Assembly: GCF_001911425.1 (NCBI RefSeq)
Contig: NZ_MPPL01000001.1
Coordinates: 4,848,282-4,912,281, forward strand
Length of the DNA stretch: 64,000 nucleotides
Direction: 5' to 3'
From: Mucilaginibacter polytrichastri
Lineage (GTDB): Bacteria; Bacteroidota; Bacteroidia; Sphingobacteriales; Sphingobacteriaceae
Below the pieces are notes generated by a model, which worked only from the letters and a program-made list of their open reading frames with translations, had not been told where the DNA came from and did not search any database. Positions 35,176 to 43,434 of this stretch are shown here, in pieces (position 1 is the first letter of the stretch; each line of letters starts with the position of its first letter). The translations under genes were made by a program, and so were the position numbers.

Positions 35176-36579
35176 ATGGAAGAAGAATTTGAATTCGGTT
35201 TTACCGAGGATCCTAAGTTTTCCGTTGAGAGATACGAGGAAATGATCCGCAACCAAGATCAGTACTTTTTCGATGCACAGGCTTTTGAAAACATTATTGA
35301 TTATTATATAGAGAAGAACGATCCGGCAAAGGCTTTACAGGTAGTAGAATACGCCCGCAACCAGCACCCCTTCGCGGCTATCTTTTTAATTAAACAGGCA
35401 CAACTGTTGGTAGTAACCAACCGCATGAGCGAAGCATTTAGTGCGCTTGACAAAGCAGAAATGCTGGAAGCTTCTGAAGCTGATATCTACATCATCAGGG
35501 GTAACCTTTATGAAAACATGGAGCGTTTTTCTGAAGCACTGGAAAATTACGAAAAGGCCCTGGATATGGCCGAAGAGAAGGATGATATCCTTTTGCATAT
35601 TGCCTACGTTTACCAAAACATGGGCGATTATGGAAGCGCCATAACCTACCTGAAACGCTGCCTGCAACATAACATGGAAAACCAGGATGCCCTTTACGAG
35701 CTGGCTTTTTGCTATGACGTAATGGACAACCAGCAGGAGAGCGTGCAGTTTTACATGCAGTATATTGATAACGAACCATACAGCTACGCAGCCTGGTATA
35801 ACCTGGGCAACGCTTATACCAAGTTAAGTTTGTTTGAAAAAGCGATAGACGCGTACGACTATGCGATATTAATTAAAGACAGCTTTGCATCGGCCTACTT
35901 TAACAAGGGTAATGCCTTGGTTAATCTCGAAAAATTTGCCGAAGCTATTGAAGTATACCGCCAGACTTTTGAGTACGAGCAGCCCAACGGCGACACCTAT
36001 TGCGCCATTGGCGAATGCTACGAAAAGCTGGAACAGATGGACGAAGCCCGCTCTTTCTATAAAAAATCGGTTAGGCTTGACCCTAAACTGGCTGATGCCT
36101 GGTTTGGTATTGGTGTAACCCTCGATTTTGAAGAGCGCTATTTTGAAGCCCTCCACTTTTACAAAAAAGCGCTGGACATTGATGCCCTTAACCCCGACTA
36201 CTGGTTTGCCATTGCCGATGCCGAATACAAGCTTGGCCACATGGATAAAGCCGAAGAGGCTTACGAAAAAGTAGTGGAGATGAACCCGCTTGATGTGGAT
36301 GCTTGGTTAGATTATTCATCTATCCTGTATGAGCAAGAGCGTTTGGTTGATGCTATAGAGGTTATGTCGCAAGCGATAAAGAACAACCCCGAAGCTGCAG
36401 AGCTATACTACCGCATGGTAGCCTACCTGTTTGCCAAAGGCGAATATAATGAAGCGCTTGCCCAATTGGAAATAGCCTTAACATCCGACCCGGAGAAGCA
36501 TTACATTTTGTTTGATTATTTGCCACAGCTGCAAAAAAATAAAATCATCGTAGATATCATAGCCCGGTACATGAAATAA
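35176..36579 (+). CDS. Tetratricopeptide repeat protein
   Basis: A 467-residue protein made almost entirely of about eleven TPR units of 34 residues (for example AWYNLGNAYTKLSLFEKAID and AYFNKGNALVNLEKFAEAIE). No signal peptide or membrane segment is present, so it is a cytoplasmic scaffold. ATG 35176 is preferred to a GTG at 35119 because the acidic N-terminus starts there. Its partners are unknown. A clear terminator follows it. Confidence 0.88.
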   Translation: MEEEFEFGFTEDPKFSVERYEEMIRNQDQYFFDAQAFENIIDYYIEKNDPAKALQVVEYARNQHPFAAIFLIKQAQLLVVTNRMSEAFSALDKAEMLEASEADIYIIRGNLYENMERFSEALENYEKALDMAEEKDDILLHIAYVYQNMGDYGSAITYLKRCLQHNMENQDALYELAFCYDVMDNQQESVQFYMQYIDNEPYSYAAWYNLGNAYTKLSLFEKAIDAYDYAILIKDSFASAYFNKGNALVNLEKFAEAIEVYRQTFEYEQPNGDTYCAIGECYEKLEQMDEARSFYKKSVRLDPKLADAWFGIGVTLDFEERYFEALHFYKKALDIDALNPDYWFAIADAEYKLGHMDKAEEAYEKVVEMNPLDVDAWLDYSSILYEQERLVDAIEVMSQAIKNNPEAAELYYRMVAYLFAKGEYNEALAQLEIALTSDPEKHYILFDYLPQLQKNKIIVDIIARYMK

Positions 36580-36595
36580 TTGTCATGGCTTTATT

Positions 36596-36631
36596 AAAAA
36601 ACCAAACCTATTTTAAGGTTTGGTTTTTTTT
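36596..36631 (+). terminator. Intrinsic terminator of the TPR gene
   Basis: AAAACCAAACCT (36598-36609) pairs with AGGTTTGGTTTT (36616-36627) around a short loop and is followed by T's. The A and T tracts make it usable on both strands. Confidence 0.85.
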
Positions 36632-36687
36632 ATGACCTTTGCGCCGTTAGTACTTTTAGTTATAGCTTATAACACATTAATTTAACA

Positions 36688-37449
36688 ATGAATTACCATT
36701 TAAATAACTTACCCGAACGAACAGCGAAACCACGGAGCAGCGGAATGACCATGATGATGGATAAAGGGCTTAGCTTACGCCAGGTTGAAGATTTTATTGA
36801 AGTAAGCGGTGCCCATACCGACATTGTTAAACTAGGCTGGGCTACATCGTTTGTTACCCCAAACCTCGATGAAAAGCTAAAGCTGTACCGCGATGCAGGT
36901 ATCCCCGTTTATTTTGGTGGCACCCTGTTCGAGGCTTTTATTATTCGCGGGCAGTATGATGATTTTTGCCGCACGCTGGATCGTTATAAAATGGAGCATT
37001 GTGAAGTATCAGATGGATCTATAACCATACCACACGATGAAAAGTGTGAATACATCACCAAGCTGAAGAAACAGGTGACCGTGATCTCTGAAGTAGGCTC
37101 TAAGGACGTGACTAAAATCTTTGCGCCCTATAAATGGATCCAACTGATGGAAGCAGAATTACAGGCCGGCTCCTGGAAGGTAATTGCCGAAGCACGTGAA
37201 AGCGGCAACGTAGGTATCTACCGCGATTCGGGCGAAGTACGCCAGGGACTGGTTGATGAGATATTGACCAAAATACCACAGGATACTATTATCTGGGAAG
37301 CCCCACAAAAAGCGCAGCAGGTTTGGTTCATCAAATTATTAGGTGCTAACGTAAACTTGGGTAACATTGCCACAAATGATGTTATCCCATTGGAAACACT
37401 ACGCCTGGGCATCAGAAGCGATACTTTCGATCATTTCCTAAACCAATAA
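36688..37449 (+). CDS. Phosphosulfolactate synthase (ComA-like)
   Basis: A 253-residue TIM-barrel enzyme of the ComA family, which joins sulfite to phosphoenolpyruvate to give phosphosulfolactate. Diagnostic parts are the N-terminus KPRSSGMTMMMDKGLS, VKLGWATSF, YFGGTLFEA, and EAPQKAQQVWFI. In methanogens this begins coenzyme M synthesis; in Bacteroidota it could feed sulfonate formation such as sulfonolipids, which is inference. No ComB or ComC gene is nearby. It is preceded by the TPR terminator and has its own promoter. Confidence 0.88.
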   Translation: MNYHLNNLPERTAKPRSSGMTMMMDKGLSLRQVEDFIEVSGAHTDIVKLGWATSFVTPNLDEKLKLYRDAGIPVYFGGTLFEAFIIRGQYDDFCRTLDRYKMEHCEVSDGSITIPHDEKCEYITKLKKQVTVISEVGSKDVTKIFAPYKWIQLMEAELQAGSWKVIAEARESGNVGIYRDSGEVRQGLVDEILTKIPQDTIIWEAPQKAQQVWFIKLLGANVNLGNIATNDVIPLETLRLGIRSDTFDHFLNQ

Positions 37450-37593
37450 TAGTCACATTAAATACTACGGGTAATATGGATTTCTCAAACATAAGAAGTC
37501 TGTATTATTCGTATCATCAGCGAAATTCGTGTTCCGTTAAAATCAATAACTATATTTACACTTTATAAGGTTAGGCTTAAAAGTATTGGTTAT

Positions 37594-38394
37594 ATGAAAA
37601 CATACGGGATTATTGGTTACCCGCTTTCGCACTCGTTCTCGCAGCAGTTTTTTACAGACAAATTTGCCAAAGAAGGCATTGAAGATGTTAAATACGAAGT
37701 GCATCCGTTGAAATCATTAAATGATTTTGATGCCCTGCTTAATAAATACCCCCATTTATGCGGACTGAATGTGACCATACCCCACAAGGTAGATGTTATT
37801 AAATTTTTAGACTGGACCAGCGTTGAAGCCAAAGAAATAGGTGCCGTAAACTGTATCCGCATAGCCGAAGAAAGCCCGGTAGCAGCTGCCTTAACCGGCG
37901 AACTGGGCATTATTGATAAAAACTTTTTATTAGAAGGCTTTAACACCGATGCTTACGGCTTTGAAACTTCATTGAAACCCTTACTAACATCGGCCCATAA
38001 AAGGGCGATGATTTTGGGCGATGGCGGCGCTGCCAAAGCTGTTAAGTTTGTATTGCGCAAAAACGACATCCCGTTTTTAACCGTGGTGCGCAAACCAACG
38101 CCCGGCTGTGTACTATATGAAGACCTTACTGCCGAACAAGTAGCTTCGCACAAGCTAATTATTAATACTACCCCGGTAGGTACCAGCCCCGATGTGGATG
38201 CTTGCCCGCCCATACCTTACCAACATATAGGCCACGAACATTTAATGTACGACCTCATTTACAACCCGCCTGTTACCAAATTTTTAAAAAATGGAATAGA
38301 CCAGGGAGCAGCCATAAAAAACGGATATGAAATGTTAGTATTGCAGGCAGAAAAATCATGGGAAATATGGAATTCAAAAGCACTGCATCCGTAG
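37594..38394 (+). CDS. aroE: Shikimate dehydrogenase
   Basis: A 266-residue enzyme reducing 3-dehydroshikimate with NADPH in aromatic amino-acid synthesis. Shikimate-site residues are in YPLSHSFSQ (residues 9-17) and NVTIPHK (catalytic Lys). A nucleotide loop GDGGAAKAV is in the C-terminal half. Its end overlaps gldD by 37 bp in another frame. Length is normal. Confidence 0.95.
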   Translation: MKTYGIIGYPLSHSFSQQFFTDKFAKEGIEDVKYEVHPLKSLNDFDALLNKYPHLCGLNVTIPHKVDVIKFLDWTSVEAKEIGAVNCIRIAEESPVAAALTGELGIIDKNFLLEGFNTDAYGFETSLKPLLTSAHKRAMILGDGGAAKAVKFVLRKNDIPFLTVVRKPTPGCVLYEDLTAEQVASHKLIINTTPVGTSPDVDACPPIPYQHIGHEHLMYDLIYNPPVTKFLKNGIDQGAAIKNGYEMLVLQAEKSWEIWNSKALHP

Positions 38395-38972
38395 GCATTA
38401 AACTGCTTTGTGTTGCTGTGCTGTTTATAACCGCCTGCGGCAGCAATCATGATTATTCGCCCAAGCCGCGCGGCTTTTATCGCATTAAGTTCCCTAAAAA
38501 AGAATACCAGGAATATACAGGCGGATGCCCCATTAGCTTCACCTATCCTAAGTATGCCAAGCTGGAGCCCGATCTTTCGCGCGGTGCCAAGCCTTGCTGG
38601 CTCAATATGCAGTTCCCCGATTTTAAAGGCACCCTGCACTTAAGCTACCAGCCGGTTACCTCAAAAAAGGTATTTAATGAGCTGGTAGAGGATGCCCGCA
38701 CCTTTGCATTTAAACATACCGTAAAAGCAACATCTATAGATGAAGGTATAATCCGCTTTCCCGACCGCAAGGTTTATGGCATTTATTACACTATTGATGG
38801 CAATGCGGCATCATCGGCCCAGTTTTACTTAACAGATAGCACACAAAACTACCTGCGCGGTGCGTTATATTTCAACTCAGAACCACGCCTCGATTCGATA
38901 CAACCCGTTTTGGATTTTGTGAAGAAAGATGTGGATGTGATGATTAAGAGTTTTAAGTGGAAGGGGAAGTGA
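38358..38972 (+). CDS. gldD: Gliding motility lipoprotein GldD
   Basis: A 204-residue lipoprotein needed for gliding in Flavobacteria. The lipobox FITAC gives Cys27; the mature part contains the GldD signature PRGFYRIKFPKKEYQ and an LDSIQPVLDFVKKDVDVMI tail. ATG 38358 is taken as the start, with ATG 38367 possible. It overlaps aroE by 37 bp. gldE, its usual neighbour in gliders, is absent, and many non-gliding Sphingobacteria keep gldD, so motility should not be assumed. Confidence 0.9.
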   Translation: MGNMEFKSTASVGIKLLCVAVLFITACGSNHDYSPKPRGFYRIKFPKKEYQEYTGGCPISFTYPKYAKLEPDLSRGAKPCWLNMQFPDFKGTLHLSYQPVTSKKVFNELVEDARTFAFKHTVKATSIDEGIIRFPDRKVYGIYYTIDGNAASSAQFYLTDSTQNYLRGALYFNSEPRLDSIQPVLDFVKKDVDVMIKSFKWKGK

Positions 38973-38974
38973 TA

Positions 38975-39087
38975 TCGGATTTCGGATGTTCGATTTCGGA
39001 TTTTATATACAGCGGAGATACTGTCTCGAGAATGCAAATTAGAATTGTAAATTTGACCAAATCCGAAATCGAACATCCGAAATCCGA
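38975..39087. repeat. Perfect 29-bp inverted repeat filling the gldD-MBL gap
   Basis: Left arm 38975-39003 and right arm 39059-39087 are perfect complements around a 55-nt loop. The arms are variants of TTTCGGAT and ATGTTCGATT words. The left arm begins 3 bp after the gldD stop and the right arm ends 9 bp before the next start codon. Confidence 0.9.
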
Positions 39088-39096
39088 AATAGTCTC

Positions 39097-39732
39097 ATGT
39101 CTACAGTAAAATCATTTACCAATAACCCATACCAGGAAAACACCTACCTGCTTTACGATGAAACCGGCGAATGCGCAATCATTGATCCGGGCATGGATAC
39201 CGGTGCCGAGCAAAATGTGGTAGTAAACTTTATTAAGGATAATAACCTTAAGCCGGTATTGCTGCTAAATACGCACTGCCATATCGATCATATTCTCGGT
39301 AATAAATTTGTGTTCGATCAATACGGCCTTAAACCGCAGTTTCACAAAGGCGAGGAGTTTGTAATGGATGCTATGCCGGCTTGGGCACAGCAGTCGGGCA
39401 TCAGGTATGAGCTTTCACCAAAGCCCGATACTTACCTGCCAGAAACCGGCGAGATTAAATTCGGCAATACCACGCTCGAACTGATTTTTGCACCCGGCCA
39501 CTCCCCGGCTCATTTGTGTTTTTATGACAAGGCTGCTAACCTGGTTATCGGCGGAGATGTATTGTTTCGCAACAGCGTAGGCCGCACCGACTTGCCAGGA
39601 GGCAACCACCAACAACTGATTAAAAACATTGAAGAAAAACTTTTTACCCTGCCCGACGATTGTACCGTATACCCGGGCCACGGCCACGAAACAACTATTG
39701 GATATGAGAAAGAAAATAATCCGTTCTTTTAG
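39097..39732 (+). CDS. Metallo-beta-lactamase-fold hydrolase (glyoxalase II-like)
   Basis: A 211-residue MBL-fold protein. Zinc ligands are in THCHIDH (about residues 59-65), APGHSPAHL, IGGDVLF and YPGHGHET. The glyoxalase II-like group hydrolyses thioesters, but the substrate is uncertain. The start lies right after a 29-bp inverted repeat. Catalytic motifs are complete. Confidence 0.9.
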   Translation: MSTVKSFTNNPYQENTYLLYDETGECAIIDPGMDTGAEQNVVVNFIKDNNLKPVLLLNTHCHIDHILGNKFVFDQYGLKPQFHKGEEFVMDAMPAWAQQSGIRYELSPKPDTYLPETGEIKFGNTTLELIFAPGHSPAHLCFYDKAANLVIGGDVLFRNSVGRTDLPGGNHQQLIKNIEEKLFTLPDDCTVYPGHGHETTIGYEKENNPFF

Positions 39733-39810
39733 TCTGCCGGCTTTATCAAGTATTACAATTCATTAAGTAAACAGATCTGACAACTGATAACAGACAACTG
39801 ACAACACAAC

Positions 39811-41043
39811 TTGAACACCTCGATATACATAGCCAAACGGTATCTTTTTTCTGTTAAGAAGATGCACGCCATTAATATCATTTCGGGCATATCTATGCTG
39901 GGGGTGTTTATTGGCAGCGCCGCGCTTATCCTTATCTTGTCGGTTTTTAATGGGTTAGAAACCGTGATCTTATCGCTATATGACAACTTTACTGCCGAAC
40001 TAAAGATAGAACCCAAACTGGGTAAAACATTTGATGATAACAGTGCAGGCTTTAAAAGCTTGCACAATAACCCTAAGCTGTTATCATATACCGAAGTACT
40101 GCAGGAGCGCGCCCTGTTGCGTTATAACGACCGGCAGGTAATTGCCACTATGAAAGGCGTTAGCAACGCCTTTTTGAAGAATCCTCGCCTGGATAGCACC
40201 ATTATTAAAGGCTCTTTCTCCCTCGATTTCCATGGCCAGCCAACTGCGGTAATAGGCGCTACTATACAAGGCAGCCTGGGTGTTAACGTGAGCGATATAT
40301 TAAGCCCAATACAGGTGTACTCGCCAAGCCGCAAGGCATCTGTTAACAGTATTAACCCAGCCGATGAGTTTACGGTGCGCTATGTTTACCCTGCCGGGAT
40401 ATTTACCGTTCAACAGGATTTTGACGACATGGTTATTGTACCGCTTAGCTTCATGCGCAACCTGCTCGATCAGCCCACACAGGTTTCGGCAGTCGAACTT
40501 AATTTTAAGCCGGGTACAGATATTAATGCGGTGCAAAAAGACGTTAAAGATAAAATTGGCACCGATAACTATACTATTAAAAACCGCTACGAACAAAATA
40601 CGTTACTGTATAAGCTCCTGCACTCAGAGAAATGGGCTGTGTTTTTAATACTAAGCTTTGTGCTGGTTATTGCTATCTTTAATATAATAGGGTCGTTAAC
40701 CATGCTGGTAATAGATAAGAAAAAAGATATTGCTATTTTAAACAGCCTTGGTGCCAAGCCTCAATTAATACAGGGCATATTTTTTTACGAAGGGATGATG
40801 ATTTCCCTGGCAGGTTGTATGGGCGGTATGCTAGCCGGATTAATTTTCGGGCTGCTACAGCAAAAATATGGCTTTATAAGTATGGGTGGCGGTTTAACAG
40901 TTATAAACGCTTACCCGGTTGCCTTTAAAATAACCGATTTTATATTGGTTTTTTTAACCGTTAGCGGCATTGCCGTAATAGCATCAGGCATTAGCGCCCG
41001 GTTAAGTGTTAAAGGATTAAATGAATTTAAACAGGATTTATAA
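39811..41043 (+). CDS. ABC transporter permease (LolC/LolE type, FtsX family)
   Basis: A 410-residue membrane protein with a helix near residue 25, a large periplasmic domain (about 55-270), then three helices forming the FtsX part (about 275-400). The short conserved N-terminus (TSIYIAKRYLFSVKKMHAIN) is typical of LolC/E-like lipoprotein-release permeases. The start is TTG at 39811; the next ATG would delete this conserved part. The ATPase partner is not in the window. Confidence 0.85.
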   Translation: MNTSIYIAKRYLFSVKKMHAINIISGISMLGVFIGSAALILILSVFNGLETVILSLYDNFTAELKIEPKLGKTFDDNSAGFKSLHNNPKLLSYTEVLQERALLRYNDRQVIATMKGVSNAFLKNPRLDSTIIKGSFSLDFHGQPTAVIGATIQGSLGVNVSDILSPIQVYSPSRKASVNSINPADEFTVRYVYPAGIFTVQQDFDDMVIVPLSFMRNLLDQPTQVSAVELNFKPGTDINAVQKDVKDKIGTDNYTIKNRYEQNTLLYKLLHSEKWAVFLILSFVLVIAIFNIIGSLTMLVIDKKKDIAILNSLGAKPQLIQGIFFYEGMMISLAGCMGGMLAGLIFGLLQQKYGFISMGGGLTVINAYPVAFKITDFILVFLTVSGIAVIASGISARLSVKGLNEFKQDL

Positions 41044-41052
41044 ATTTGCGGC

Positions 41053-41418
41053 ATGCAGTTAAGGCTGATCAAATATTTTACACTGGTTGTTATCATTTTC
41101 ATTTGCTCGTGCGGTAATAAGCAGGGCAATGGCAATGAAACAGTTTATAAAGGCATCTATAGTTTTGGCCCCGATGCCAAATCATTTAAAGATTGTGATA
41201 ACGGCCGCGAATACTGGGTTACAGACGAATCGGCTAAATTAGAGCTACAATACTCACAAATGAATATCGAAAAGCCTTACGTACCAGTATATGTAGAACT
41301 ACAGGGCGTAAAGATAAAATCGGGTAAAGAAGGCATGGGGTCTGAATATGATAGTACCCTTGTTGTAAAAAAACTAATTAAGATAACTAAAGAAATACCA
41401 CAGGATATGTGTAATTAA
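41053..41418 (+). CDS. Small lipoprotein, NlpE-like
   Basis: A 121-residue lipoprotein with signal peptide and lipobox IFICSC (Cys20). The mature part (GPDAKSFKDCDNGREYWVTD and KPYVPVYVELQGVK) resembles the OB-like domain of NlpE-type proteins. The similarity is modest; call it a hypothetical lipoprotein. It starts 9 bp after the permease gene and is probably co-transcribed. Confidence 0.7.
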   Translation: MQLRLIKYFTLVVIIFICSCGNKQGNGNETVYKGIYSFGPDAKSFKDCDNGREYWVTDESAKLELQYSQMNIEKPYVPVYVELQGVKIKSGKEGMGSEYDSTLVVKKLIKITKEIPQDMCN

Positions 41419-41514
41419 GGCGAAAGGTTTTAAGATGAAAGGATAAAGGTAAAATCTTGATCGTTATTGTTTCCTTTCTCCTTTGACCCCCCTTTTCCTT
41501 TAACCTAAAACAAC
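41419..41514. repeat. Imperfect inverted word-repeat before rbfA
   Basis: Purine-rich words (GAAAGG, AAAGGATAAAGG) on the left face CCTTTCTCCTTT and CCTTTAACC on the right across a loop of about 16 nt. The structure spans the whole gap between the lipoprotein and rbfA genes. The arms are imperfect. Confidence 0.5.
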
Positions 41515-41895
41515 ATGGAATCAAAACGTCAGCAAAAATTTGCCGGAATTATACAAGAAGATCTGGCCGCTATATTTCAGCGCGAGGGTATGAATTATTT
41601 ACCCAACACCTTGGTTACCATTACCAAAGTACGCGTTACACCAGATTTGGCTATTGCCCGTGTGTTTTTGAGCTTTTTCAACAATGCTAATTCGCAACTG
41701 TCGCTTGCTACCGTTAAGCAGCATGCCTCAGAGATCCGTTATAAGTTAGGTGCCCGGATTAAAGATAATGCCCGGATAGTACCTCAGCTCGAATTTTTTA
41801 TCGATGACACCAGCGAGTACGTAGAACGTATGGATAAAATTTTCGACAAGATCAGCAAAGAAGATCGCCAACCGGATACAGAAGAGGGCGAATAA
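41515..41895 (+). CDS. rbfA: Ribosome-binding factor A
   Basis: A 126-residue KH-like factor that helps 30S subunit maturation. Typical parts are RQQKFAGIIQEDLAAIFQRE and TKVRVTPDLAIARVFLSFF. A short acidic tail ends the protein. The next gene starts 6 bp later. Confidence 0.93.
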   Translation: MESKRQQKFAGIIQEDLAAIFQREGMNYLPNTLVTITKVRVTPDLAIARVFLSFFNNANSQLSLATVKQHASEIRYKLGARIKDNARIVPQLEFFIDDTSEYVERMDKIFDKISKEDRQPDTEEGE

Positions 41896-41901
41896 TTACC
41901 G

Positions 41902-42609
41902 ATGGACAGGCATCTGCAACTACGCAGCTATATTAGCGGGCACCCCGGTGCTGTAAGCAAGGTTGTGGAATATAATCCGGTTGCAGATCGTTTCTTCCAG
42001 CTCAATTTTACAGCATCTAATACGCAACTCAATCTGGCCGACGTTACCGATACCAATAAATTTGGCCATTGGATAAACGCACAACTACAGCAACACAATT
42101 GCCGCTTTGGTATAGGCGGCTATATGGAGCATCGTACCATTTACCAGCGCAGTGCCCTGTTCGACACTTATGACGAACCCCGCCGCCTGCATTTAGGGGT
42201 AGATATATGGGGACCGGCCGGTACATCCATTTATGCTCCGCTGGCAGGTAAAATACATAGCTTTCAGGACAATCACCATTTTGGCGATTACGGCCCGACC
42301 GTTATTTTAGAGCATGATCTGGATGGCTTAACGCTTTATACGCTATACGGGCATTTGAGCCGCCAAAGTTTAACCAGGCTAAAAGTTGGCCACGTAATAG
42401 AATCCGGGCAAAAGATAGCCGAACTGGGCCATGCCGACGAAAACGGTAGCTGGCCACCGCACCTGCATTTCCAGCTGATGTTTGACCTTGAGGGCATGAG
42501 CGGCGACTATCCCGGCGTGGGTAAGTTTTCGGAGCAAGAAACTTTGCAGGCCAACATCCCCGATCCTGATATTATTTTACAGATTCCCGCTGCAACTATT
42601 ATAGCCTGA
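41902..42609 (+). CDS. M23 family metallopeptidase-like protein
   Basis: A 235-residue protein with the LytM/M23 fold in its second half. Zinc ligands match HLGVD (about residues 97-101) and HLHFQL (about 187-192). There is no signal peptide, unlike wall-cutting M23 enzymes, so it may act in the cytoplasm or have another role. It follows rbfA closely. Confidence 0.85.
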   Translation: MDRHLQLRSYISGHPGAVSKVVEYNPVADRFFQLNFTASNTQLNLADVTDTNKFGHWINAQLQQHNCRFGIGGYMEHRTIYQRSALFDTYDEPRRLHLGVDIWGPAGTSIYAPLAGKIHSFQDNHHFGDYGPTVILEHDLDGLTLYTLYGHLSRQSLTRLKVGHVIESGQKIAELGHADENGSWPPHLHFQLMFDLEGMSGDYPGVGKFSEQETLQANIPDPDIILQIPAATIIA

Positions 42610-42638
42610 AAGCGTTATAATTATATAACCCGGTTATA

Positions 42639-43310
42639 ATGCGTTCAGGCTCACTCATATTACTTGCATTTATTATTCTAACTGCGTTTAAAGCTAATGC
42701 ACAACCCGGCTTTAAAGGAGGCGCAGCTGCGTTAGACCGTTATTTAACCGATCATATTGTTTACCCCGAATACGCACGCCAAAACTGTATCTCGGCGATA
42801 ATTAAAGTAAAATTCAGGCTGGATAGTGTAGGAAACGTTAAAGATGCCGTAGTGTTGGACGGCCCGGGTATTGACCTCGATGATGAGGCAATCCGGGTTA
42901 TGAAAATGACATCCGGCAAATGGCAGCTCCCTCCTGACTATAATACAAACAGCAATATCGTTCTACCTATCCGCTTTGTGCCCGATAATGCACGTTGTAC
43001 CAATGCCACCAGTGCCGGTATTGCTGCAGCTATAGCCAATTATCAATCGCGCCAGGAATTGCAAAATGCAGTCACCAATTATTATAAAAATAAATACACA
43101 GGTGCAGCCGATACCACCAAAGAGGCTCAAATAATTATCCTCAAAAAGCAATTAGGCTATAATGATGATTTTATTGCCGATGTATTAGACCAAGCCAGCA
43201 AAAAGCTAAAGCAAGGCGATAAAGACGGCGCCTGCGAAGATTGGAATTTCATCCGCAATATTGGAAGTGATAAGGCTGATGGTTTTATTGCGAAATACTG
43301 CTTAAGGTAG
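42639..43310 (+). CDS. Secreted protein with TonB C-terminal-like domain
   Basis: A 223-residue exported protein (signal cut near FKANAQ). Residues about 30-110 resemble the TonB C-terminal domain (YPEYARQNCISAIIKVKFRL, DDEAIRVMKMTSGKWQLPP). There is no N-terminal anchor helix, so it is probably not a true energy transducer. The C-terminal part (about 125-223) is unassigned. Confidence 0.78.
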   Translation: MRSGSLILLAFIILTAFKANAQPGFKGGAAALDRYLTDHIVYPEYARQNCISAIIKVKFRLDSVGNVKDAVVLDGPGIDLDDEAIRVMKMTSGKWQLPPDYNTNSNIVLPIRFVPDNARCTNATSAGIAAAIANYQSRQELQNAVTNYYKNKYTGAADTTKEAQIIILKKQLGYNDDFIADVLDQASKKLKQGDKDGACEDWNFIRNIGSDKADGFIAKYCLR

Positions 43311-43336
43311 AATCAAGAAAAAAGAAACCATATTTT

Positions 43337-43420
43337 GTCATTGCGAGCGATAGCGTGGCAATCTCGTCTTATTCATTATATGATCTGCATAGCTACGAGA
43401 TTGCTTTGTAACTCAATGAC
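43337..43420. repeat. Palindromic intergenic repeat, GTCATTGCGAGC type
   Basis: GTCATTG/CAATGAC ends (43337-43343 and 43414-43420) and an inner 10-bp pair GCAATCTCGT (43358-43367)/ACGAGATTGC (43395-43404). It resembles a palindromic intergenic repeat seen in many bacterial phyla. It lies between two convergent genes and may also terminate transcription. Confidence 0.8.
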
Positions 43421-43434
43421 GGCTTTTTCATTTT

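Noticed and set aside
35386..35670. Antisense frames in the TPR gene
   Set aside because: They are shadows of TPR codon periodicity.
38358..38394. A frameshift fusing aroE and gldD
   Set aside because: Both proteins have complete, conserved ends, so the overlap is normal gene packing.
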